In this document: positions 38,127-46,032 of the stretch, piece after piece | Layout: the number at the start of each line of letters is the position of its first letter | How positions within the stretch are numbered: position 1 is the stretch's first letter | IMG/VR virus record: IMGVR_UViG_3300042691_036629 | Location: 117,500 to 171,766 of that record | Length of the DNA: 54,267 nucleotides | Reading direction: 5' to 3' (one strand) | DNA from: a virus | Translations under genes and position numbers: made by a program | Notes under the pieces: generated by a model | Told to the model about the DNA's origin: nothing | The model's input: only the letters and a program-made list of their open reading frames with translations | Database searches by the model: none

Positions 38127-39374
38127 TTAGTCGTTATCGTACCAACCTCCGTGTGTTGTTCTTGCTACTCTGGTTTCATCACCACAGATTGACTTAGTAT
38201 TTGTACAAAACTTACCATCAATATCAATATAACAAAGAGTATCCATATATGGTAATTTACCAGTTTTCACTTTGTTAAGAGGAACCTTAATTGTTGCTCT
38301 TTTTCTGATAGACCCATTACTGATGTATTGACCTGGCTCCATATCTTGATGTTCTTTATACCACCATCCATTTTCTTTCGCAAACTCTCTAAATAAGTTT
38401 ACATCAGAGTCATTTTTAGTGTAGATACGATCCATATAAGTTGCTTTCTCACCATCAATCTCACCGTGCCATAAGATAGCACGACCTTTGATTTTTTTAG
38501 AAGTGTATTTTTCATCTTTGATTGTACCTTCATCATCATAAAGAATAACCATTTGAACATTATCATTCTTAACATAAATGTTAAAGTAAGTTTTAGCAAC
38601 TTCAGCCATACAAGATGAGTTTAAAGTACCACCACCCTCAACATAGTTTTCTCTTTTATACCAGTGTTGAATTTCTTCATCTTGAACAATATCAAACTTC
38701 TTGAAAGCGTCTCCTAAAACGTCATAAGTTGATTTGTATAAGTTTACAAACTCTTCAATATTAGAATCAGTATATTCTTCTTTAAGTAAAGTTCTAACAA
38801 GACGACCAATTCTAATTGGGTTTCTTGATTTTGTGATCATACCAACGTGTACATCAATTGTGTTGTACCAAGGTGATATAGAACCAGAACAATCATCATT
38901 GAAATAATTTTCACCGTAGTATTGGTAATAATTTTGGTCGTATGGTCGAGTGGCTTGTTTGTTGATAACACCAACACGATCTCCATCTTTTTCTTTGAAT
39001 AAACAATAAGTTTTACCAGATTGTTTTGAAACAACTTCATTTAAAATCTCACCGATTGTCCCTTGTGGAATTTGGAAAGCTAAAGGTGACTCCATATCAA
39101 ATTCTAAAGCTCCAAATATTCTTCTATTTGAGTTTTTGAAAAGTAAGTTACCAGTTCCGGTAACAATATGATACACCTTTGTATCATTAAGTAATTCAGC
39201 CGCTTTTCTTTCAGTGGTGAAAATTAATCCATCATTAGTAGCACCAACATCAACATAGTTGTTTACTAATTCCATTTCAGTATTGGCGTTTGATAAAATC
39301 TCCATAGCGATTTTATTTCTACCCATTGCTCTTAAAACATTTGCAAATTTAATACTTATTCTAAGTTTACTCAT
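38127..39374 (-). CDS. Large conserved phage protein, paralogue of 34307-35500
   Basis: 415 aa. Shared landmarks in order: an RxGRLVRTLL region (NPIRIGRLVRTLLKEEYTDS), the segment ending WYKRENYVEGGGTLNSSC, KGRAILWHGEIDGEKATYMD and RIYTKNDSDVNLFREFAKEN. It lacks the head-targeting N-terminus of the other copy and has a host-type promoter box (39395-39402), so the two copies probably act at different times or places. A C-terminal CYIDIDGKFC adds cysteines. Function unknown. Confidence 0.75.
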   Translation of the reverse strand: MSKLRISIKFANVLRAMGRNKIAMEILSNANTEMELVNNYVDVGATNDGLIFTTERKAAELLNDTKVYHIVTGTGNLLFKNSNRRIFGALEFDMESPLAFQIPQGTIGEILNEVVSKQSGKTYCLFKEKDGDRVGVINKQATRPYDQNYYQYYGENYFNDDCSGSISPWYNTIDVHVGMITKSRNPIRIGRLVRTLLKEEYTDSNIEEFVNLYKSTYDVLGDAFKKFDIVQDEEIQHWYKRENYVEGGGTLNSSCMAEVAKTYFNIYVKNDNVQMVILYDDEGTIKDEKYTSKKIKGRAILWHGEIDGEKATYMDRIYTKNDSDVNLFREFAKENGWWYKEHQDMEPGQYISNGSIRKRATIKVPLNKVKTGKLPYMDTLCYIDIDGKFCTNTKSICGDETRVARTTHGGWYDND

Positions 39375-39394
39375 TGTTTGAATTTTTAATAATA

Positions 39395-39402
39395 CAAATA
39401 TA
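39395..39402 (-). promoter_or_regulatory. -7 box TATATTTG
   Basis: TAnnTTTG element 20 nt upstream of the start at 39374. Confidence 0.55.
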
Positions 39403-39414
39403 ATAATTATTTTC

Positions 39415-39963
39415 TTATTTGAAAATAGATTTTAATTTTTTTAATACAGAATTTATTTGTCTACCATTTTCGAATGGATACATGAACTTACCAATTGGTT
39501 CTTGTGTAGTGAAAAGTACTTTTGTGAAGAAACCATCAGTGAAGAAACGAGACTTACAAGCTTCAAGTATCTCACTACATTTTTCTTCTGATGTTATTAA
39601 TCCACAGTTCCAAGATCCATCAGGTCTTTTTTCTAAAAGAACATATGGGTGTTGGAATATAGGGTGCATTAAAACATCACCTTTTTTATACTCAGATGGA
39701 ACATTTTTCTTAGGAGTTGGTTGGAATGATCCTTGAGTTGATTTTGGAGTAACCATTTCATCTAAAACTTTTAGTACCTCAGTTTGATTTACAGGTAAAC
39801 CTTTTAGTTTTTCTAATAGGTATTCTCTATCGTCCTTTGGTAATGACCTTACCCAAGTAACAAATTTTTCTTTAGTGAAGTCAGCATTTTTAGTAATTAG
39901 GTTGATAAACGTCTTTAAAGGAATACCTACATTTTTTAATTTTTCTTCTGAGATCATAACCAT
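39415..39963 (-). CDS. Hypothetical protein
   Basis: 182 aa from the ATG at 39963 (MVMISEEKLKNVGIPLKTFI); an earlier codon lies against the promoter box. Helical first third, a low-complexity TPKSTQGSFQPTPKKN linker, then HPYVLLEKRPDGSWNCGLIT. No tag. Confidence 0.7.
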   Translation of the reverse strand: MVMISEEKLKNVGIPLKTFINLITKNADFTKEKFVTWVRSLPKDDREYLLEKLKGLPVNQTEVLKVLDEMVTPKSTQGSFQPTPKKNVPSEYKKGDVLMHPIFQHPYVLLEKRPDGSWNCGLITSEEKCSEILEACKSRFFTDGFFTKVLFTTQEPIGKFMYPFENGRQINSVLKKLKSIFK

Positions 39964-39975
39964 ATTTTTGTTTAA

Positions 39976-39983
39976 CAAATATA
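39976..39983 (-). promoter_or_regulatory. -7 box TATATTTG
   Basis: TAnnTTTG element 12 nt upstream of the start at 39963. Confidence 0.5.
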
Positions 39984-40008
39984 GTAAAAATATTTATTAT
40001 AACAAATT

Positions 40009-40230
40009 TTATTCATCATTAGAAATTTTGATAACTTGTCTTATAGTTGATACAGTTGTTCCAAAGACACCAAAAAGTGTTAAAATCTTTTTATAGTTAA
40101 AAGTATTACTTGGGTGGTTAACATCTAACCAACCACCTAAAATGCTACATAAATAAATGGTTAAACCCATTTGTAATCCCATTGTTGTAAATCTTAACCA
40201 AAGAGATTTATTATTATTTTTTTGACTCAT
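40009..40230 (-). CDS. AtpZ/AtpI-like two-span membrane protein
   Basis: 73 aa. LWLRFTTMGLQMGLTIYLCS, ILGGWLDVNHPSNTFNYKKI and LFGVFGTTVSTIRQVIKIS match AtpZ-type proteins encoded beside bacterial ATP synthase operons (GLQ.G.TI......G.WLD). Those are linked to Mg/Ca handling or assembly of the ATP synthase. A phage-borne copy may modulate host membrane energetics. Overlaps the RNase H gene by 17 nt. Confidence 0.7.
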   Translation of the reverse strand: MSQKNNNKSLWLRFTTMGLQMGLTIYLCSILGGWLDVNHPSNTFNYKKILTLFGVFGTTVSTIRQVIKISNDE

Positions 40231-40672
40231 ATATTTTATCTATATTATTTGGATTTAATGAAGCTTCAACTGCTAACTTATCACACATTTCATTTTCAAT
40301 GTGACCATTGTGACCTTTAACCCAGTGATATGTTATATTAAATTTTTTAGAAACTTCTAAAAATCTTTTCCACAAATCTTCGTTCTTTTTACCACCAAAG
40401 TTTGGTTTAGTTACCCAACTATTAACCCATCCTTTTGTTATTGAATCAATAACATATTTTGAGTCTGAGTATATTTCAATTGGATAAGTATCAACTGTTA
40501 CTTTTTCTAAAGCAACAATAACGGCTAACAACTCCATTCGGTTATTGGTTGTTAGTCTAAATCCTTCTGAAATAGTTTTTTGTTTATCATTAAACTTCAT
40601 TACTATTCCATATCCGCCTTTCCCAGGGTTACCAGAGCAAGCGCCATCTGTATAAATTTGAATAATTTTCAT
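40214..40672 (-). CDS. rnhA: Ribonuclease HI
   Basis: 152 aa, the standard length. IYTDGACSGNPGKGGYG (catalytic Asp), NNRMELLAVIVALEK (catalytic Glu), IYSDSKYVIDSI (catalytic Asp), and YHWVKGHNGHIENEMCDKLA (His loop and final Asp) give the full D-E-D-D active site. It degrades RNA of RNA-DNA hybrids, for example primers during phage replication. Promoter TATATTTG ends 4 nt before the ATG (40677-40684). Confidence 0.96.
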   Translation of the reverse strand: MKIIQIYTDGACSGNPGKGGYGIVMKFNDKQKTISEGFRLTTNNRMELLAVIVALEKVTVDTYPIEIYSDSKYVIDSITKGWVNSWVTKPNFGGKKNEDLWKRFLEVSKKFNITYHWVKGHNGHIENEMCDKLAVEASLNPNNIDKIYESKK

Positions 40673-40676
40673 AAAG

Positions 40677-40684
40677 CAAATATA
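40677..40684 (-). promoter_or_regulatory. -7 box TATATTTG
   Basis: TAnnTTTG element 4 nt before the RNase H start; nearly leaderless transcript. Confidence 0.55.
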
Positions 40685-40694
40685 AAATAATTTT

Positions 40695-40704
40695 TTAATA
40701 TATA
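40695..40704 (+). promoter_or_regulatory. Putative late promoter TTAATATATA
   Basis: 7 nt before the ATG at 40712. Confidence 0.55.
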
Positions 40705-40711
40705 CAATATT

Positions 40712-41605
40712 ATGAAGAATATAAAAAAGTTTAATGAGTTTGTAGATTTACAAAATGAGGGAGTTAAAGACTGGGTAGCTGGTGCTGGACTTTTAGCATC
40801 TACACTTTTGCCTAATAAAGCAACTGCCGGTGTTGAACCTGGTGATACTTTACATAAAGTTACTAAAAGTAAAAGTGAGATGGAACAATTGGTTAAATAT
40901 AACCATTGGACTTTAGACTCAACAAAGGTTGATACTTTATATCAAATAATAAAAAAGAAAGCTCCTGAGACTAAAATCTATTCAGATACTATCACTTTTG
41001 GAGTTGATGGTGAATTATTTTTAACTGGTAAGTTTGAGTTGAATAGTACTGTTATTAGTGGTATAATGGATGATATAAATAGTATTGGTGAGAAGGGTGG
41101 TACTATAACAGACTTTCAAATTGAATCATCAACTGATAAAGAGCCAATTAAAATGGGTAATGATGTACTCGCTCAAAAAAGAGCTGATGTCATTAAAAAT
41201 GAATTAATTAAGAATGGAGTAGATCCGAGTCTCATTTCTATTCAGACATTACCAGAACAAGGTCCTGATTTATATAAATCTGGTATGAATTCTGATGAAA
41301 GAGTTGAGGCTAGAAAAAAAACATCCGAGTTTAGATATGTTAAAGTAAGAATAGTTTATATTTTAAATGGTGATGTTGATTTACCTGCTGAATATGATAC
41401 TATTATGAATAGTAAAAAGACTTATTATTTAAGTAAACCTGTTACGGTTGGTACTATAAAGCCAAGAAGGCTTAAAAATCATTTTAAAAAGACTACTGTT
41501 AGTTTACCGATTAAAAATACAAAAAGAAGTAATGGTAGAACTGATTGTCCAGACTGGGGTGGTAAAAAAGGATGGTGGAATAGTAAAAAACTTGGATACG
41601 AATAG
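40712..41605 (+). CDS. Head-targeted protein with OmpA-like domain
   Basis: 297 aa. MKNIKKFNEFVDLQNEGVKD is the targeting-type module (cleavage after NE possible), followed by a small hydrophobic stretch. Residues about 100-215 read as an OmpA-like peptidoglycan-associated fold: TDFQIESSTDKEPI strand, NDVLAQKRADVIKNELIKNG helix, then DPSLISIQTLPEQG. Ends in a basic, Trp-rich tail (CPDWGGKKGWWNSKKL). A cell-wall-binding packaged protein is inferred. Confidence 0.68.
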   Translation: MKNIKKFNEFVDLQNEGVKDWVAGAGLLASTLLPNKATAGVEPGDTLHKVTKSKSEMEQLVKYNHWTLDSTKVDTLYQIIKKKAPETKIYSDTITFGVDGELFLTGKFELNSTVISGIMDDINSIGEKGGTITDFQIESSTDKEPIKMGNDVLAQKRADVIKNELIKNGVDPSLISIQTLPEQGPDLYKSGMNSDERVEARKKTSEFRYVKVRIVYILNGDVDLPAEYDTIMNSKKTYYLSKPVTVGTIKPRRLKNHFKKTTVSLPIKNTKRSNGRTDCPDWGGKKGWWNSKKLGYE

Positions 41606-41613
41606 TATCCAAT

Positions 41614-42069
41614 TTATTTAAAGTTCATAGTTGATAATACTTCATACATTTTAATCATTTTACCATTAAAACCTTTTGTTTCTCTAAGTATTTTAGAAGA
41701 AGATCCTACAAATTTATATTTAGGTGATATTAAAATTTTATTATGTTTCTCTGAAGATTTCCAAGATTTTATAATTTCTATCGCTAAGATTGAATCTACA
41801 TCTTTCTCATTTATATCAATTTTGACAACTACTCTATTAACAACTTCGGCTCGAATAAAATTTTCTGAGTGAAAAATTGTATTCTTCACTATCAACATTG
41901 AGTCTGTATTCTTTTCAGAAACATTAAAACAATCTTTAGTAAAAGAAACTGGTTGTAAATTTAAAGAAGTTCGGTAAGAGTTTAGTTCTTTCAACACTAA
42001 ACTATCTAATCTGGTTTGTGAGTAAACTACCTGAGTTAACAACAACAATATGTATAAAATCTTTTTCAT
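41614..42069 (-). CDS. Secreted CAP/SCP-like protein
   Basis: 151 aa. Signal peptide (MKKILYILLLLTQVVYSQ, cut probably after YSQ). The mature part has ELNSYRTSLNLQPVSFTKDC, a central HSENF and KSWKSSEKHNKILISPKYKF, the pattern of CAP (SCP/PR-1) domains, which often bind lipids or act outside the cytoplasm. Promoter TATATTTG at 42074-42081, 4 nt before the ATG. Confidence 0.72.
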   Translation of the reverse strand: MKKILYILLLLTQVVYSQTRLDSLVLKELNSYRTSLNLQPVSFTKDCFNVSEKNTDSMLIVKNTIFHSENFIRAEVVNRVVVKIDINEKDVDSILAIEIIKSWKSSEKHNKILISPKYKFVGSSSKILRETKGFNGKMIKMYEVLSTMNFK

Positions 42070-42073
42070 ATAT

Positions 42074-42081
42074 CAAATATA
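42074..42081 (-). promoter_or_regulatory. -7 box TATATTTG
   Basis: TAnnTTTG element 4 nt before the start at 42069. Confidence 0.55.
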
Positions 42082-42104
42082 ATAAAAAATTTTTAGTTTA
42101 CAAA

Positions 42105-42443
42105 TTATTTCCAAAATATTTGAATTCCTAATATCAGTGCTGATAAGAAAAGACAAACTCCTGTTTTTAATGTTATACCTTCCCCAAAAAGTATTATTGA
42201 TAAAACTGAGAAGACTATTATTCCAATTGAAAAGCCTATTAATCTACTAGGCCATATTTGACCATCACCCCAAGCAACTAAATTTTTAACAGACATCATA
42301 AATACCCAAGAGATAGGTGCTCCCATCATTAGAACCCAAAATTTATGATCTTGTAAAAATTGATATTTTAAACTTCCTTGTATTTGAAAAAATATTAAAA
42401 TTTGTGCTATCGTTCCCCAAAAAATCCCCCAAAATAAATTCAT
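42105..42443 (-). CDS. Four-span membrane protein
   Basis: 112 aa with four likely spans (FWGIFWGTIAQILIFFQIQG; FWVLMMGAPISWVFMMSV; LIGFSIGIIVFSVLSIILFG; GVCLFLSALILGIQIFW). The size and four-helix topology recall small drug/metabolite transporter-like proteins. Motif TTAATATATA sits exactly 4 nt before the ATG. Confidence 0.68.
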   Translation of the reverse strand: MNLFWGIFWGTIAQILIFFQIQGSLKYQFLQDHKFWVLMMGAPISWVFMMSVKNLVAWGDGQIWPSRLIGFSIGIIVFSVLSIILFGEGITLKTGVCLFLSALILGIQIFWK

Positions 42444-42447
42444 TAGT

Positions 42448-42457
42448 TATATATTAA
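42448..42457 (-). promoter_or_regulatory. Putative late promoter TTAATATATA
   Basis: 4 nt before the start at 42443; overlaps the stop of the upstream gene. Confidence 0.58.
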
Positions 42458-43212
42458 TTTTTAGTTTTTATTCTTTCAGCTGCTCTTTTATAAGCGTTTA
42501 ATTCATTTTGTAAAGATTCTCTATCTTTATGATTTCTTGGTAGTTTATCTAATTGTTCTTGTCTTAACTTAATCTTTTCATTTAGTTTATCTAAACGAGG
42601 ATTACCCGTAGTTGTTTCTTGTTTAGGTTGAGATCTTTTTTGTTCTTGATTATGTTCTCTTTTATAATCATTATACTTTTTGTCCCAATCATATTGGTTA
42701 TATGTTCTATAATTGTTGTTGGATGGTCTTCTTTGTGAATTTCTAGCGATATCCAAGAATATATTTAATACTCTATGGTATTGTTGAGAATTTAATTTAT
42801 AAATTCCAAGTGTACTACCAATTCGATCACTCAAAATGATAAAATTATTTAATGAACCTGAGGATAATTTAAGTCTATAACCATTTTCGAATTTATAATA
42901 AATTAGATCGCTAGTAATAATATTGATTTTATCACTATATGGATTAGCATTAAAGTCTTTAACTAATAAGTTGATTATCTTATTAGACTTTCTTTCGTCT
43001 TCATCTGATTTTTCTCTTTGACGGTTTTTATAATCTCTATAAGATTTATCAAAATCCTCATACGGATCACTGTTATATTCATAAGAATTGAAACTGTTTC
43101 TATACTTACTCTCCTTTTTATTACTCTCTTTTTCCTCAGGTTCACTTTCCAAATAATTGGTTATTAAAATAAACACTGATAATATTATAATAACAAAAAT
43201 TATAAATTCCAT
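42454..43212 (-). CDS. Membrane-anchored, low-complexity charged protein
   Basis: 252 aa. One N-terminal span (FIIFVIIILSVFILITNYL), then an acidic Tyr/Asp/Ser-rich region, a folded part (FENGYRLKLSSGSLNNFIIL) and a long charged C-terminal helix (KIKLRQEQLDKLPRNHKDRE). Probable coiled coil. Function unknown. Confidence 0.7.
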   Translation of the reverse strand: MEFIIFVIIILSVFILITNYLESEPEEKESNKKESKYRNSFNSYEYNSDPYEDFDKSYRDYKNRQREKSDEDERKSNKIINLLVKDFNANPYSDKINIITSDLIYYKFENGYRLKLSSGSLNNFIILSDRIGSTLGIYKLNSQQYHRVLNIFLDIARNSQRRPSNNNYRTYNQYDWDKKYNDYKREHNQEQKRSQPKQETTTGNPRLDKLNEKIKLRQEQLDKLPRNHKDRESLQNELNAYKRAAERIKTKN

Positions 43213-43252
43213 AATAATATTTTTTTACAAAAATAAAAAAAGATTTTAATTT

Positions 43253-43262
43253 TTAATATATA
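43253..43262 (+). promoter_or_regulatory. Putative late promoter TTAATATATA
   Basis: Ends 4 nt before the ATG at 43267. Confidence 0.6.
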
Positions 43263-43266
43263 AACT

Positions 43267-43920
43267 ATGAGAAAAATTAAACTATTTAGTGAATTTTTAA
43301 AAGAGAGTTTAGAAATTCCGGTTGAGTATATTGACTTTGTTCAAATGTTGAAAGATCATGGTATTGATACAGATTTATATGGTACTGGTACTTATAAAAC
43401 AATTGGACATCTTTGGCAAGAAATAAAAGAAGGTGAAACTGATTTAACTGATGAAAATGGTCAGTTGATGAGAAAAGTACAATTTGTCGGTGCTAGAATT
43501 CTTTATAAGAAAGATGGTGGTTGGTTAAGACTTTATGAAGAGAAACAACTATTCAAAGATGGTAGAGAAAGAAGAAGAACTCACATGCCTTATTCGGCAG
43601 CTGAAAAGTTTAAAGCTGGTGAAGATCCAAAAGAAGTAATCATCAGAGGTATGAAAGAAGAATTGGGTATTGATATAACTAAAGATCAATTTGCTTTTTA
43701 TAATAAGAAAGAAATACAGAATGATGATGATTATCCTGGGATTATTTCGACTCATACTGGTTATGAATTCTTAGTTATATTAAATGATAGTCAATATATA
43801 GAAGAAGGTTACATAGAAAGACAAAAAGACAAAGATGTTTATTTTACTTGGAGACCAGTTGAGAAATCATTAAAAGAATCAAAATTATTTTTAGTATTAG
43901 AAAAATATAATAAATTATGA
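43267..43920 (+). CDS. Head-targeted Nudix-like hydrolase
   Basis: 217 aa. Targeting-type start MRKIKLFSEFLKESLEIP. Then RVQFVGARILYKKDG-like strands, RRRTHMPYSAAEKFKAGEDP and EVIIRGMKEELGIDITKDQF, a Nudix-box relative: the EELGI core is kept while the RE pair reads RG. A related family with H.P.S..EK...GEDP..A..RG..EELGI occurs in several large phages and plants. Nudix enzymes hydrolyse nucleotide diphosphate derivatives such as NAD or capped RNA; whether this one is active is uncertain. Confidence 0.7.
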   Translation: MRKIKLFSEFLKESLEIPVEYIDFVQMLKDHGIDTDLYGTGTYKTIGHLWQEIKEGETDLTDENGQLMRKVQFVGARILYKKDGGWLRLYEEKQLFKDGRERRRTHMPYSAAEKFKAGEDPKEVIIRGMKEELGIDITKDQFAFYNKKEIQNDDDYPGIISTHTGYEFLVILNDSQYIEEGYIERQKDKDVYFTWRPVEKSLKESKLFLVLEKYNKL

Positions 43921-44255
43921 AAAAATTTTCCGAAATAAATGAAGCTAAATTCTTTTCAGCGGATCCAAGTATTATTAAAAAATACGCTGCTAGAATAATA
44001 CCATTTTACATAACTGGTGAGTTAGTTTGTAAAGATACAAAGTTAATTGATGAGTGGTTAGAGATGAATAAAAATAATCAAAAACATCAAAATGAGAATA
44101 TTGTTTGTGATTTGGAGATAATGGCAGTTAAAGCTGTTTTGGATTATAGTCCTTTAACTCAAAGTGGATATAGTGTTTTATTTAATGAAATAGATAATAA
44201 ATGTCCTAAATTAGAAAGATTTATAAGAAATTTAGTAATCAACTTTAAAAAATAG
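43917..44255 (+). CDS. Short head-targeting-type protein
   Basis: 112 aa. MKKFSEINEAKFFSADPSII is a shortened targeting-like start; the rest is helical (LIDEWLEMNKNNQKHQNENI; CDLEIMAVKAVLDYSPL). Start overlaps the Nudix-like gene by 4 nt, so it is co-expressed with it. Confidence 0.7.
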   Translation: MKKFSEINEAKFFSADPSIIKKYAARIIPFYITGELVCKDTKLIDEWLEMNKNNQKHQNENIVCDLEIMAVKAVLDYSPLTQSGYSVLFNEIDNKCPKLERFIRNLVINFKK

Positions 44256-44318
44256 TTTGGATTTTTTATATTAAGAAATTATTATTTCTGATATATACCT
44301 TTAAAAAAATCCAAACAA

Positions 44319-44619
44319 ATGAAGTACAATCGACCTTAATAAGGTTTCACTTAACGACTTAAATCTTGTCGGTGGTAAAAACGCATCTCTTGGTGAGATG
44401 ATTCAAAATCTAAAGACGTTGGGAATAAAAGTTCCTAATGGTTTCGCAATTACAACAGACGCATACCACGATTTTATCAAGTATAATAAACTTGATGAAA
44501 AAATAACTAATCTTGTTTCTGATATAGATGATAGTGATATCAACTTACTTAGAAAAACTGGATTAGAAGTAAGACAATTAAGTTCCTCTTTTTTTATTCT
44601 TCTACTTTTTCAATTATAG
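44319..44619 (+). pseudogene. ppsA: Phosphoenolpyruvate synthase fragment (host-derived)
   Basis: The sequence VSLNDLNLVGGKNASLGEMI, then GIKVPNGFAITTDAYHDFIK, is the unmistakable N-terminus of bacterial phosphoenolpyruvate synthase (normally about 800 aa). Only about 85 codons remain. An ATG at 44319 starts M-K-Y but an extra A after TAC shifts the frame (removing it gives MKYIDLNKVSL). The homology ends near 44580 and a convergent gene follows. It is a non-functional captured piece of host chromosome. Confidence 0.85.
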
Positions 44620-44794
44620 TCATTAAATTATATTCTCTTGAATCTCTTCTCGAATCTTCATATGAATCATATGTTTTGTCTTTGGTAGATGTATATATGA
44701 ATGTTCTTTTTATAGATATTGCTTGTCTTTTCGTATCATACATACCTAACTCTAAAATTGGGTCTAAACCATTATCATAATAAACTCTCCACAT
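44594..44794 (-). CDS. Hypothetical protein
   Basis: 66 aa. MWRVYYDNGLDPILELGMYD, TKRQAISIKRTFIYTSTKDK, then an acidic end. Overlaps the 3' end of the phosphoenolpyruvate synthase fragment. Function unknown. Confidence 0.65.
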   Translation of the reverse strand: MWRVYYDNGLDPILELGMYDTKRQAISIKRTFIYTSTKDKTYDSYEDSRRDSREYNLMTIIEKVEE

Positions 44795-44855
44795 AAAAAC
44801 TTTTTTACTTTATACTATATATTTAAAGAAAATATTACTATATTTACATGTTAAA

Positions 44856-44865
44856 TTAATATATA
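44856..44865 (+). promoter_or_regulatory. Putative late promoter TTAATATATA
   Basis: Ends 4 nt before the ATG at 44870. Confidence 0.6.
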
Positions 44866-44869
44866 GATT

Positions 44870-45160
44870 ATGATTAATTGGGATAATTATAAGATTGGTC
44901 AAGAACTAAATCTTAAAATAGTAGCCACTAATTCAGTAGCAAACTTAAAAGTTAAAATATCTGATTTTGAATGGGCACCTAATAGAACATTACATCTTTC
45001 TGATGTAGAAGTTATTGAATCTGATGTGGAAGATTATCACACAGGTGACTTGTTAAGACTACCGATGATAGTAAAAGATGAATGTTTTAAATTCTTAGTA
45101 GTAACGCACTATAAATCTTACAAAGAAGTAGTAAAAGAAGGATCAATTTGTTTAAACTAA
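44870..45160 (+). CDS. Hypothetical protein
   Basis: 96 aa. MINWDNYKIGQELNLKIVAT, NLKVKISDFEWAPNRTLHLS then FKFLVVTHYKSYKEVVKEGS; beta-rich. No targeting module or tag, but the same promoter arrangement as head-targeted genes. Convergent with the next gene (4-nt overlap). Confidence 0.7.
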   Translation: MINWDNYKIGQELNLKIVATNSVANLKVKISDFEWAPNRTLHLSDVEVIESDVEDYHTGDLLRLPMIVKDECFKFLVVTHYKSYKEVVKEGSICLN

Positions 45161-45378
45161 TCCTTTTTTAAAATTTTATTAAGTTTCCATTCTCTAAGTG
45201 CGGCTGGAACTTTTGAATAATAATTTTCATGTATAGAAAATGTTAGGTTTTCTTTACCATTCTTTATGGTTATAAAATAAACATCACCTATTCTATTTTC
45301 TCGTATAAGTTCATAATCAAAGAAGTTAATATAAACCTCTTCGATTTCTCCATAAACACTTATTCTAAACTTATCCAT
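45157..45378 (-). CDS. Beta-rich protein with divergent tag
   Basis: 73 aa. VYGEIEEVYINFFDYELIRE, IGDVYFITIKNGKENLTFSI and the end ALREWKLNKILKKD, a tag variant. Start overlaps the upstream stop by 8 nt. Confidence 0.74.
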   Translation of the reverse strand: MDKFRISVYGEIEEVYINFFDYELIRENRIGDVYFITIKNGKENLTFSIHENYYSKVPAALREWKLNKILKKD

Positions 45379-45790
45379 TTAAAATTTGTTCTAATTTAAT
45401 ATCTCTTTTGGTTGCTTCATCAGCAATCAGTTTAAGTTCTTTAATATCAACCCATTGACCATTCAAAAAATCAATTATACCATTTCTATTTGATTTATCT
45501 CTTACATAATTATCCGTACCTGATATATCTTCAACTTTGACTTTAGCTTTTGTATCAGAAACATTCAAAAGTGATACTTCATAATAAACAGTGAACGTAT
45601 TACCTGATGAATTTTCTTTCAAATCTAAAATATGAAGACATTTATCACCAATTCCTAATTTATAAACATCTTTCTTAACTTTAGATTTCAACCTTTCTAT
45701 TTCAACATTCTTACTCTTTACTTTAATTAAAAGTAAAATTGTTGATGATATTGTAAATATAAATCCTGTTATAGCAAATGCGAAACTCAT
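45371..45790 (-). CDS. Tagged membrane-anchored protein
   Basis: 139 aa. One N-terminal span (AFAITGFIFTISSTILLLI), a helical linker, then GIGDKCLHILDLKENSSGNT, TVYYEVSLLNVSDTKAKVKV and DFLNGQWVDIKELKLIADEA. Tail KRDIKLEQILNG. Paralogue of 6294-6743. Confidence 0.78.
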   Translation of the reverse strand: MSFAFAITGFIFTISSTILLLIKVKSKNVEIERLKSKVKKDVYKLGIGDKCLHILDLKENSSGNTFTVYYEVSLLNVSDTKAKVKVEDISGTDNYVRDKSNRNGIIDFLNGQWVDIKELKLIADEATKRDIKLEQILNG

Positions 45791-45792
45791 AA

Positions 45793-46032
45793 TTATTTTT
45801 TAGACATTAACTTAATATTATCGGTTGTTGCTTCCATCATTTCATGAATTGCTTGATGATAAGCAATAAACGCTTTATGAAACTTTAGATTGTTCTCCAT
45901 AATTTTAGAGTTATTCTCCATCATTTCTGTCGCATTTTTAGTTAAATTGTTGAATAGATCAACTGGATTTGTGAACTTTTGATCATTAAAAGCTTTTTGC
46001 CACATATCCATCATTTCTTTAAATTGTTCCAT
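45793..46032 (-). CDS. Helical protein, phasin-like
   Basis: 79 aa, Met- and Asn-rich helices (LFNNLTKNATEMMENNSKIM; KAFIAYHQAIHEMMEATTDN) with a K-rich end, similar in appearance to phasin-type surface-coating helices. Untagged. Confidence 0.6.
   Translation of the reverse strand: MEQFKEMMDMWQKAFNDQKFTNPVDLFNNLTKNATEMMENNSKIMENNLKFHKAFIAYHQAIHEMMEATTDNIKLMSKK

Noticed and set aside
42454-43212. DnaJ-like assignment of the charged Tyr-rich protein
   Set aside because: No HPD motif or J-domain helix pattern; only low-complexity resemblance.
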